From Plasmodium brasilianum (taxonomy: Eukaryota; Apicomplexa; Aconoidasida; Haemosporida; Plasmodiidae), in assembly GCF_023973825.1 (NCBI RefSeq), contig NC_090127.1:1646001-1710000 (forward strand): a stretch of DNA of 64,000 bases. The letters run 5' to 3'. The first letter of the stretch is position 1. Every line of letters begins with the position of its first letter. The translations under genes and the position numbers were made by a program. The notes below the pieces were generated by a model that did no database searches, was not told the DNA's origin, and saw only the letters and a program-made list of their open reading frames with translations. This document shows, piece by piece, positions 42,701 through 52,262 of this stretch.

Positions 42701-45551
42701 ATTAAATAATATAAAAAATATATCAAATATTGGCAATTTAATAGAAATAGCAGAAAAAAGAAATAGACTTAAATTATTGTTACCGTGGCTTGAAAGCAGA
42801 GCTAATGAAGGTTATGAAAACATTGAATTACATAATGCTTTAGCAAAAATATATATAGATTTAAATAAAGATCCAGAGAATTATTTAAAGAATAATAACT
42901 TGTATGATAAAAAAATGATAGGGAAATATTGTGAAGATCTAGATCCACATTTAGCATATACCGCATATGAAAGAGCTAATGGAGAATGTGATGAAGAACT
43001 TATTAACATAACAAGTAAAAATGGACTCTTTAAATTACAAGCAAAATATTTAATATCAAGACAATCTATGGAACTATGGAAAATTGTTTTGGATGAATCA
43101 AATAAATATAGAAAGAATGTTATTGATCAAGTTATTGGTTCGACTCTTATTGAATCGAACAATGCAGATGAGATTACAGTAACTGTTAAAGCATTTATTG
43201 AAAAGAAGTTAAGTAGTGAGTTAATTGAACTATTAGAAAAAATTGTTTTGCATAATAGTGATTTTAGTGATAATAAAAATTTACAAAATCTGCTCATTTT
43301 AACAGCTATTAAATCGGATTCTAAAAAAGTTATGGAATATATTAATCGACTTGATAATTTTTCAGGTCCTCAAATTGCATCTGTTGCTTATGAATATAAT
43401 TTGAGAGAAGAGGCTTTTGTTATTTATAGAAAATTTAACTGTCATACATCTGCCATTTCTGTTTTACTGGATAATATTTTATATAGTAACAAAAATACAA
43501 GAGGTAGAAATAGAAAAGTGTTATCTCTTGTTGATTCGTCTCTATATAATAATGAAAATGCCGAGTTTGCAAGGCAGTTTGGAAATTATAGCAATAATTA
43601 TCAGGAAAAAAATGAAATTGAATATGGAAGCAACGAATTAAGCAATAATGACACGTTAAGTAATTATTGTGAGGAAAATTACGAAAGGGAAGATGATAAT
43701 AGGGGTAGCGACAATGATAAGGATAAAGATATGGACCATGTTGATCCCACATTAGATGCAATAAATTATGAGGGAGATTTAAACAGAGCAATCGAATATG
43801 CACAAAAGTGTAACAACGCAGATATGTGGTTCATACTAGGAAAAGCTCAGCTAAAGTTAAATAAAATTATAGATGCTATTGATAGTTTTGTTAAATCAAA
43901 TAATCCACAAGCGTACAAAGAAGTTATAGAAAAGTGTAAGCAGAATAATTTTTATGAACATTTAATAACATATTTAAGCACGCTTAGAGAACATAATTCA
44001 TTGAAAGATATTTTAGTCGATTCTGAATTAATATATGCATATGCAAAACTTAAGAGAACAACAGAAATGACAAAGTTTATTAATAGCACTAACTCAGCAA
44101 ATTTGCAGCTAATAGGCGATAGATTATACAAAGAACAAGAATATGAAGTTGCTAAAATTTTATATAGTAATATTCCAAATAATCAGAAATTAACGTTTTG
44201 TTATTTAAAGCTAAAAGAATATTCGTTAGCCATAGAAGCAGCAAAAAAAGCGAAGAGCATTAAAACTTGGAAAGAGGTCAACTTTATATGTGTTAAGTAT
44301 AAACAGCTAAAATATGCACACACTGCAGGATTGCAATTAATTATGCATGCAGATCATTTAGATGAAATTATAAAAATATATGAAAAGAAAAAATACATTT
44401 GTGAATTAATTAGTTTATTAGAAAATGGGTTAAGTAATGACAGAGCTCATGTTGGTATATACACAGAATTAGGAATACTATATGCAAAATATAAGCCTGA
44501 AAAATTAATGGAATTTATAAGAAATTATGCAAATAAAATGAATACTCGAAAATTAATTGATGTATGCCAATATGAATATTTATTAAAAGAAGCTGTTTAT
44601 TTATATATATCTTATGATGAGTACAATTTAGCAGTAGATACAATTATTAAACATTCACCCACAGCATATTCACCTGATACCTTTATGCAAGTAATACATA
44701 AAGTAACAAACAGTGATATTATACATAAAGTCATTGATTTTTACATTGATGAACATCCATTAAATTTATATAATTTATTAAAAATATTAGAAAATAAAAT
44801 TGATAATAATAGGTTAGTTCAAACATTAAAAAAATCGAACAACTTACCATTAATACAAAAATATTTAGAAGACATACAAGTACAAAATATTACAGCTGTT
44901 AATGAAACATTAAATGAAATTTATTTACAAAATGATGATTACATTAGTTTAGGAAATTCTATTGATGAATATGATAATTTCAACCAAATGAATTTAATTA
45001 ATAAATTAGAAAATCATAAATTACCTGAAATGAGAAGAATTGCTGCATTATTGTATAAAAAAAATAAGAAGTATAAAGAAGCCATTAACTTATCCAAAAA
45101 AGAAGAACAGTATAAGGATGCTATTGAAATAGCTAGAGTGTCTAAAAATAATTTATATATTGAAGATTTGATAAACCATTTCATCGAAATTAATAATAAA
45201 GAAGCCTTATGTGCATGCTTAATTGTATGTTATGATATATTAAAGCCAGATTATATTTTAGAAATTGTTTGGTCCAGTGGATTTAAAGATCAAGCCATGT
45301 TATACTTTATTCAAATTGTGAGTGATTATACAAACCAAATAGATACTATGAAAAAACAAATTGAAGACATGCAAAAAGAGAAGAAGATGAATAAGTCAGC
45401 ACCTAATGATTATTCTGTTAACTCCATGTCAAGCCAATTTACTTATTCATTAAATAACAACTTATCCATTATGCCTCCACAAAATAACTACATGTCCAGT
45501 AATTCCCAGTTTGATAAGTATGACATGTTTAGTAACAACGCTCATTTTTGA
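39717..45551 (+). CDS. Clathrin heavy chain
   Basis: Triskelion leg of clathrin coats; acts on Golgi/endosomal vesicle formation. One exon, 1944 aa against about 1,675 in animals. The N-terminal propeller (SFRLGNVSIEGDKYICVKE; VINLHNKVSTRKYMKAESVI; NPILALRG-type strand) is followed by the ankle and CHCR repeats (KYGYPGCDYIAAYKKCIN; LGDLVKVLDLHLALNIFLRCG; RPLIYVCDIHNYIEELAEYLY; CYLKLKEYSLAIEAAKKA; PDYILEIVWSSGFKDQAMLYFIQ). Extra length comes from inserts: Ser/Asn-rich at about residues 579-622 and 745-765, and a large acidic/Asn-rich one at about 1261-1343. The C-terminus ends SNNAHF after a short coiled segment and lacks the QLMLT Hsc70-uncoating motif of animal clathrin. Start is the first ATG of the frame, right before conserved propeller sequence. 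Confidence 0.96.
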   Translation: MNQSNPLSVALADNLSSYDIQNESFRLGNVSIEGDKYICVKENVNDNIQVAVINLHNKVSTRKYMKAESVIIHPNEPILALRGTIKNVNTIFLQVFNIETKEKICSLNLNEYMNYWKWINNDTIAIVCERNIYHWNIDIYNTRKNKDNNFLTKIFEKAQVFIDNNSQILYYATDKEMKWCILCGISTQDQGKSIDGYMQLYSCEKKLHQTIEGFIGCFGSFIFDNLDLKPLFCFIEKKKNSTISRLHLMDIYSSKTEGNTPYKIMKEINLINDNLNDFPIYMTLNTLQGIIYVVTKCSYVYLFDEGTLTQIVKERISEDNIFICCNSKNGEGIYAVNKKGKIYYITVNYLNLINYLKLSNIEVKDKIIKNLCLKYGYPGCDYIAAYKKCINEMDFKKASKIICLLKNTKIFEDHSNSIAEAILIMNKKNIDIRIIPPLRTQQVLNSFKSFKNASGQLSPLLLYFSVLLEYDKLNSYESIELVRPVILQKKKEYLEKWIKDDKLTCSEELGDLVKVLDLHLALNIFLRCGAHNKIISTYCLLNMFSNVSSYINNFKQISFDFVNIFISIVNYDFPFSNDKDSSSFAALSTSSKNEGIDFFNDGSSTSANDTKQSRSSNNEISVQYIKFLCENNIPFDINSIVDYLLSKKKLQEATSILLDYLKDNKPEHKNLQTKLFEFNLYNNVQVAETLFQMDIFTYYDKNKIAYICEEKGLFQRALENYSNVNDIKRVISKSSCFQKNENNNQNFDGTNAGSNGSMNSNRSISTEWIKNYFSTLSDAICQDILFDFMKGSKVNMEIVISICVEYYRKIGIRKIINKFEECKNYEGIFYFVSSILNDLPNLLNKGNENISYNNNMNDDGSSILLSSAAGESYKNENPSILRIEDIHYVMFKYIEACVKINNIQELDRICKDKNAKYNPEQIKNFLKECKLSDPRPLIYVCDIHNYIEELAEYLYKNSLLKYIEVYVIKVNPNNAHKVIGVLLDLDASEDFLLNLLNNIKNISNIGNLIEIAEKRNRLKLLLPWLESRANEGYENIELHNALAKIYIDLNKDPENYLKNNNLYDKKMIGKYCEDLDPHLAYTAYERANGECDEELINITSKNGLFKLQAKYLISRQSMELWKIVLDESNKYRKNVIDQVIGSTLIESNNADEITVTVKAFIEKKLSSELIELLEKIVLHNSDFSDNKNLQNLLILTAIKSDSKKVMEYINRLDNFSGPQIASVAYEYNLREEAFVIYRKFNCHTSAISVLLDNILYSNKNTRGRNRKVLSLVDSSLYNNENAEFARQFGNYSNNYQEKNEIEYGSNELSNNDTLSNYCEENYEREDDNRGSDNDKDKDMDHVDPTLDAINYEGDLNRAIEYAQKCNNADMWFILGKAQLKLNKIIDAIDSFVKSNNPQAYKEVIEKCKQNNFYEHLITYLSTLREHNSLKDILVDSELIYAYAKLKRTTEMTKFINSTNSANLQLIGDRLYKEQEYEVAKILYSNIPNNQKLTFCYLKLKEYSLAIEAAKKAKSIKTWKEVNFICVKYKQLKYAHTAGLQLIMHADHLDEIIKIYEKKKYICELISLLENGLSNDRAHVGIYTELGILYAKYKPEKLMEFIRNYANKMNTRKLIDVCQYEYLLKEAVYLYISYDEYNLAVDTIIKHSPTAYSPDTFMQVIHKVTNSDIIHKVIDFYIDEHPLNLYNLLKILENKIDNNRLVQTLKKSNNLPLIQKYLEDIQVQNITAVNETLNEIYLQNDDYISLGNSIDEYDNFNQMNLINKLENHKLPEMRRIAALLYKKNKKYKEAINLSKKEEQYKDAIEIARVSKNNLYIEDLINHFIEINNKEALCACLIVCYDILKPDYILEIVWSSGFKDQAMLYFIQIVSDYTNQIDTMKKQIEDMQKEKKMNKSAPNDYSVNSMSSQFTYSLNNNLSIMPPQNNYMSSNSQFDKYDMFSNNAHF

Positions 45552-45678
45552 GGAGAACCGACAACAGTACAAAATTAGGGTTCAGAAGAAGAAAAAAAGC
45601 GAAAGAAAAAAGGAAAAGTTTTTAATGCAAAATTACAGACACGCATACACGTATGTGTACATATAAATGGTGTGCATA

Positions 45679-45726
<48 letters not shown>

Positions 45727-46756
45727 GTATGTATATACATACGTTTGTATCTGTGTACATACCTTTACTGTCTACCATTTTTGGAATATACGTGTTTTCT
45801 TTTTTCATTGTTTCCCTACGTAGAAAGTTTATATTTTTTATGAATTTTGAAGTTATTGTTATATTAAATTTATATACATTTTTTTTATTTGTTTTTCGTA
45901 TGTTATCTTAAACAAGCCTTTGTAGCATATAATATATTATTTGATGTCAAAGTAGACAAAAAAGGGCGCAAAAAAAATAAGTAAAAATTGGAAAAAATGG
46001 AAAAAATAAAAAAAAGCAAATACAGAATAATATTGAAGCAGTTATTTTATAAAAAATGTTCATATTGAGAATATCGACTTGTGCATAATGCTTATATTGT
46101 TGTGTACATATTATGTGTATATGGTTAACATTATATATAGCTTGAATGTAGTAACCCACATTGCTAAACAAGGTTATAGCACGCTACCATTTACCCTGTT
46201 ATATTTTATATTTCTGTACTATTGTTAAAACTTCTCAAAATATAACTTTTGTTAAAAAAAAATTTTAAATTATTTTATTAAAACATTTAAGACATACATT
46301 TCACCTATTACCAAAAAATTCCAGACAACTTTTAAAAATGTAAAATAAATTTAAAATATGAGGAATATTGTCTAAATATTTTGAGAGCAAAAAAAAAATA
46401 AAATAAAATAAAAAAACCTTGATTAAAATTTTATTCAAAAATATGGTTCTTTTTTAATAACAAATTTAAATATTAGGGTAAAAAAAAAAAAAAAAGTAAA
46501 AATAAAAATAAATAAAATTTAATAATTTCTGTGCGGTTGGTTCCACGTATGTACAAAAATATATATGCGAACACATATATATTACATATGTATATACCTT
46601 CAGGTATACGTGTGTACCTATATTTATACGACAAAATATATAAAAAAATAATTTTTAATTAAAATACAATCTAGTTCAACACATGCAAAAGAACGGAGAA
46701 ATGACTGATGAAGTCTCAATGGAAACGTCGGAGGAAATGGTAGACAACGCTTCTGT
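45552..46756. other. Convergent intergenic between clathrin heavy chain and ATP2
   Basis: About 1.2 kb, with a (TA)n block at 45681-45723 and homopolymer runs at 46250-46265, 46388-46415 and 46480-46496. No var, rif or other gene-family sequence. In P. falciparum this interval is, from memory, the site of an internal var/rif cluster. A short GC-elevated frame at 46683-46760 is listed separately. Confidence 0.7.
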
Positions 46757-46760
46757 TTAA
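46683..46760 (+). other. Short GC-elevated open frame overlapping the ATP2 stop codon
   Basis: On the plus strand ATG at 46683 reads MQKNGEMTDEVSMETSEEMV and stops at 46758-46760, interleaved with the ATP2 stop (46757-46759). Base composition is far less A/T-rich than the flanks, as expected for coding DNA. An acceptor-like TACAATCTAG at about 46660-46669 would give phase 1. The minus strand of the same patch is also open (ALSTISSDVSIETSSVISPF), so it could instead be an alternative ATP2 3' exon. Strand undecided. Confidence 0.25.
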
Positions 46761-49700
46761 AGCATTTTATCATGCTTTCTAATCAACTTTATGCATGCCG
46801 GGTCTGCTTCACTGAATGCATATCCCAGTGATTTGGATTTTTCAATGACCTGTAAGTGCAATAAAAAAAAAAATAATAAAATAAAAAATAATAACAAATA
46901 ACAAATAACAACAAATAATACATGTTAATATATATATATATATATATAAAGGATACTAAACTTTTGGGAAAAGAAATAATATGCATTATGTTCTTAAGAA
47001 ATGCAATATGAAAATGTTAAAAAATACATATATTTTTTTGTTTCTTTAAATTGCTACAATTTTTTCCTCTATTTGATTATTGTCATCACTAATTTGCTCA
47101 ATAATATTAGGTCCTTTTTTTTCATCTTCCTGTAAGTAGCAAAAAAAAAAAAAAAATAATCATAATAAAATAAAAATTAATTCGTGTATATCTTATTTTC
47201 TTAGTTTGACAAATGGATGAAAATTTAAAAAAAAAAAAAAAAAAAACCTTATTATTATTTTCTAGTTTTATCATTTTAACATATTTTATTTTATCTCGCT
47301 TTTTATTTTTTTATTTTTTTCGTTTTTACTTGGTCAACGAGGATATGATAAACCTCCGGGTTGAAATTTCTTTTGATAACTTTGTATATGTAATCTCTTG
47401 ATAAAGCTGTAAATAGACCTAACAAAACAACTAGCCAAAAACGGAGTGATTGGGCTAATATTATGGCAGTTCCTAAGAAATGATTGCTTCCGAAGCACAT
47501 GAAGGAACAAGCAACTGACAAAATAATAAATGCAAATATACTCATAAAAACTGCAGTAATTTGAAGTACATTTAAATAATATGTTTCTAGCAAAATTTTT
47601 AAATTGACAACTAAAACTGTTAAGAAATATGTCACACAGCCAACTGTCCACATATCATAAGGTGTGCCATCGGAATTTGGGATATTATAGTAGGATAAAA
47701 AATACAAAGGAATCATAAAAACAACTAATCCATGAAAAAGGCTATTAATAACCCAAGAAACAAAAGTACTTATATTAAAATAATAATGATATATACCTAA
47801 TTTATACAAACTTGGTGTCACCAATGCTGTATTTAAACTAACATCCTTGTCTAATATTGCATGTATTATGACGGGTACAGAAGTAAAAATTATATTATGT
47901 AAATGCAGTAAAAATTCATAGTAAATTTTTTGACCTGAATATAAAGACAGAGAACCAAAAATAAACAATGGAAACACTAAAACAATATTTTTATAAAACA
48001 TATAAACCACCAATTTACTTATTCTCCTGTATGACAATCTACCATGTACTAATAATAAATTTTTTAAAAAACGAAATTGACTTATACCATAATCAGAAGA
48101 ATTGAATGCTTGAACTCCTTCTTGTCCTCTAATGCCTATTCCTATATTTGCCCTATTAATCATATTACGATCGTTTGCTCCATCCCCTATTGCTAATGTA
48201 ATTTTATTTAATAATCTATTTGCCGAAGATACGATAGCTCCTTTTTGATACGGACTAACTCTAGCACATATAACAGAAGAACACTTATCAGCTAGATAAA
48301 AAAACTTTCTTTCAAATTTTTCACTTAATAATATATCTAATACCGTACCATCAACAACTAACACATGATTATATGTGCTTATTAACATCTTATATTCATC
48401 TGGACTTAATGATAAAGTATTTTCTTCTTTAAAGGAAAAACAACTTTTAAAGAACCCTTTTTTTTTTTCATTTATTTTATTGGTAAAATCATAATGGGGT
48501 ATGTTTAATGTTTTTTCTATATTTAAAATATCCTCATCTAATTTTTCCATTAATTCATCTTCACAAGTAATTAAGTCTTCTGTGTATATAAATTGATCTG
48601 AGTAATTATCTATCACATTTGCAGCAATTCCAATATTCATTGCTGTTTCAATTTTATCACCTGTTAACATCCATATATGAATTCCAGCTAATCTCAAATC
48701 TTCAATAGTTGAACTAACCCCCTCTTGTAATTTATCTTCTATACCTGTAACTCCCTGCAATATTAGGTTATTTTCAATATGATCAGCTACATTTTCTAAA
48801 TTTTCATCTCTATCTTTTACACTTACCATTGCTTCTTTATATAATTTATACCACTCTGCAAAGGTTTCTTCACTTAATTCTCTTTGTGCTATACATAACG
48901 TTCTTAATCCTTCGTCAGCATATGTTTCCATATGTTCAATAGTCATTTCATCTACATCCGTCTTGTTTGCTAATTTTTTTAATATAACACTTCCAGCTCC
49001 CTTACAAAATAGCATTATCTTTGATTTCTTACAGTTCTTGCAGCTGAATACCTCTTTATTGTCCTTATCTTTACATCTGTCATTACCACTGCTGTTTATA
49101 TTGACATTGCTATTATTATTATTATTATTATTATTATTACTACTATTCTTTCCGTTGTTGTTTATGCTATTGTTACCGATTTGAACATCTGTAATATCTT
49201 CTCTCCACTTGGAGGACAAAATTAGCTCCTTTTTTCCTAACGAACTTCTATCATTCGAGGCATTTTCCATATTTTCATTTTTATTCTGTTCTTCCTTATA
49301 ATAATTTTCTTTTTCACTTCCATCTATCTTATCGAAGTTACGCGCTTTGTTCTTAGCTTCTTTTGTAAAATCATCATTAGAAGAACTGTTAATAACTGGT
49401 ATTCTACAAATAACACTACTCATTTTTCTTTTACTTGTAAATTCAATAGATGCTAGTGTCTCAATCTCATATACTTTTCCAAAAATATTTATTCTATATT
49501 TTCCATCCTTTCTACATAAGAAAGTAATTCCAAAATGCTTAGCTGCATATACTAATGCTTCTTCATCTGGGCTACTGGAAGAATAGGTACTAACCATATC
49601 ACTGTTATTATCGCATATAACTGCATGATTAATAGCTAAATGAAGAAAAAAACTAATTAAAGATGCATGATTAAAATGATTTACATCCTTCAGATGATTT

Positions 49701-51937
49701 TCTAAATCCTCATCTACTATGTTTACATTGGGGGTTTTTATATTCGATGTTGCAACAGGTTCATCTGGAATCTCCATATTTTTTTTTTTCATAATATTTC
49801 TTTTTATTTCTGTTAATCCATTTCCGTATGATATACCATTAACTGCACATTTTCTAAATTCCATTATATTACATGTTAATGTTCCTGTTTTATCAGAAAA
49901 AATATATTCTATTTGACCCAATTCTTCAATTAAACTTGATGTTCTTGGCACCGCATTAAAATAAATGCAATTTTTTTCCTTATAATCTTTAAATGTCATA
50001 ACTCTTGATAACTGCCTTTTTGTGATATTTGTGCCAGTATTACTCGAAGTTTCCTTATTCGTGTTCGATGGAAAATTATTTCCGCCTTTTTTATGTTCTT
50101 CCAACTTATCACGGGAAATGTTCGATACCTCAGAAGGTAGTTTGTTAATGCTGCTGTTCATATTGCTGTTAGTTTGTCTGTTATTATTACTATTATTATT
50201 ACTACTGCTATTGTTATTACAGTTGCTATTGTTATTACAGTTGCTATTGTTATTACAGTTGCTGCTATTATTACAGTTGCTGCTATTATTACAGTTGCTG
50301 CTATTATTACAGTTGCTGCTATTATTATTATTATTATTATTATCTTTGATGTCCAACTCAAACGAATCTCCAGCGTTCATATTTGCAACATCTTTCTGCT
50401 CTGAAAACGTAGGGGGATCTGCCTGAATTTTATGAAACATATTAGTGTCACATGATATGAAATACGCTTGAATAACCTTAACAAAACTCATAGTAACAAT
50501 TAAACATATAGGAATAAAATTTGCAGTTATAACAACCCACGAGAAAAAAGAAATGGTACCAACTATGAATGGTTTTTTGGATTCTTCTAAAGTAAAAGGT
50601 AAATATTTGTACTTACTTTTTTTTGATGAACTAACAATTAAAGCATTGTAATATGCAGATATTAAACAAATAATCATTTGAATAAGCCAAATTATGACTG
50701 TCATTTTATTTGTTAATATTTCTAGTTTACTTGTTTTTATAATTGGTTTACTAGAATTCATTTGTATTTTCGTTTCTTTACCTATATATATAACTATGCC
50801 AATTATCCAATCTGTATTTTTCAATTTACAACCTCTTAATACAAAATGTTTCTCATCAAAAGGTATTCTTATATATTTATCTTCCTTATCAATACTGAGT
50901 TCATCACCCCAATCATCAATCCTGTTACCTTTGTTGCTACTTTTTTTACTTAAATCTGCACTTGATAATCTCCTTTTACGATATTCTATTTGTTCTGTTG
51001 TTTGTCTTAGTAATTCTGCTAAATCATTATTTGATGATGTATCTGTTTGTTTATCTTTTTCAAAAAATATGGTACCATACATAGTTGTTAAATCTTTATT
51101 TGGTTTTTCGCTTATTATAAAACCTTTTAACTCTTTCACTTTTTCAATTGCTTGACTTCTATTAGAACTTAATATATTAAATATAAAGCTATTAGCTTCC
51201 TTTACTTTTAGATTTGTTTCTCCATCTAAACTTGCTGTCTCTACAAAAGCTATTCCATTCTTGTCACTAGTACTTAGTAATAATATATCGGCACAAAAAA
51301 ATTCAGACCTTTTACATAAAATAATATCACCTGAATTTATATCTTTCCATCTCTTCTTAGTAGTACCATCTATATGCTCCAAAGAATCTTCAAAATTGTT
51401 CATAAATACACATACATCCGTTATTTCATCAACAAAATTGTCATCATAATCAAAAAAATTTTCAGCACTAGCTACTTTGGGTTTTCTAAAAAAAAAATTT
51501 TTTATTTTTCTAAAAATATTTTTACCACTACTGTCATTAACTTGTTCAATTTTGGCTTCATCTAACACAACATAACACATCCGATTGTTTTCGATCTTAT
51601 CAGTTTTGTGTCTATTCCAATCTTCATATGCATCTTTAAAAGCATTACAAATTAAAACAATCGACAAGGGAAATAAAATGGTAGGTAATCTATTAGTTGC
51701 CGTGAACTGTGGAACTAGTTGTAGAATACCAATAATAAAGAAGTACACATTTGATATCTTATGAAATTGCTCATATGCATTTAGAAAGAGAAAATTAAAA
51801 ATTGTATATTTTGACGTAATCACTGAGTTATTATAACTTTTTTTGTTTGCGCTGTTTATGTTTATTCTAATTCCATTGGCATCACTACAAAATGATGGGG
51901 AAAAAAAAAAAATGATAATAATTAGACAATGAAACAA
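46757..51937 (-). CDS. ATP2: P4-type phospholipid-transporting ATPase (ATP2), first exon not resolved
   Basis: Flippase moving aminophospholipids to the cytosolic leaflet, normally with a CDC50 partner. Main exon about 51884-47330, then 47129-47058 and 46849-46757, both phase 0. The last exon ends SLGYAFSEADPACIKLIRKH, typical of P4 C-termini. Motifs: actuator DGET (about residue 234), P4 helix PICLIVTMSFVK, phosphorylation DKTGTLTCN (about 681), nucleotide-binding SSPDEEALVYAAK and FTSKRKMSSVICR, hinge GDGANDRNMINRANIGIGI (about 1249), then six C-terminal helices. An Asn/Ser/Cys repeat sits between helix 4 and DKTGT, and another Asn run in the N domain. The frame opens at 51937 with MFHCLIIIIFFFSPSF, but this looks like a translated pyrimidine tract: an acceptor TTTTGTAG at 51885-51892 implies an upstream phase-2 exon that I could not identify. 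Confidence 0.93.
50180..50345 (-). repeat. 18-bp coding repeat (SSNCNN) in ATP2
   Basis: About eight tandem units coding for Asn-Asn-Ser-Ser/Asn-Asn-Cys, plus-strand unit ACAGTTGCTGCTATTATT or ACAGTTGCTATTGTTATT. Two block types lie side by side, showing local homogenisation. Antisense frames through it are poly-Leu or poly-Ile/Val shadows. Confidence 0.9.
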
Positions 51938-52226
51938 GTTAAGGGATAGAAGAAATAGATAACATTTCGCATATTTATATAATATTAAATAATTTTAACT
52001 CATATGAACTAATATTAAGTAATATTAAATAATCGTGTGTACGCCTAATCCGGACGTAGATATATATTTATATTGGTGGAAAAATACTTAAATATATAAA
52101 TCATAAAATAATTAAAAAAAAAAAAACGTCATACAAAAGGCAACAAAAGTATTCAGTAAAGAGAAAAAGCGTAAAGCAATAAAAACACACAAGTTCATGT
52201 ATGTACAAATATGTACATATATATAT

Positions 52227-52262
<36 letters not shown>

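Noticed and set aside
50022..50426. Plus-strand frame rich in Leu.
   Set aside because: Antisense shadow of the Asn/Ser/Cys repeat in ATP2.
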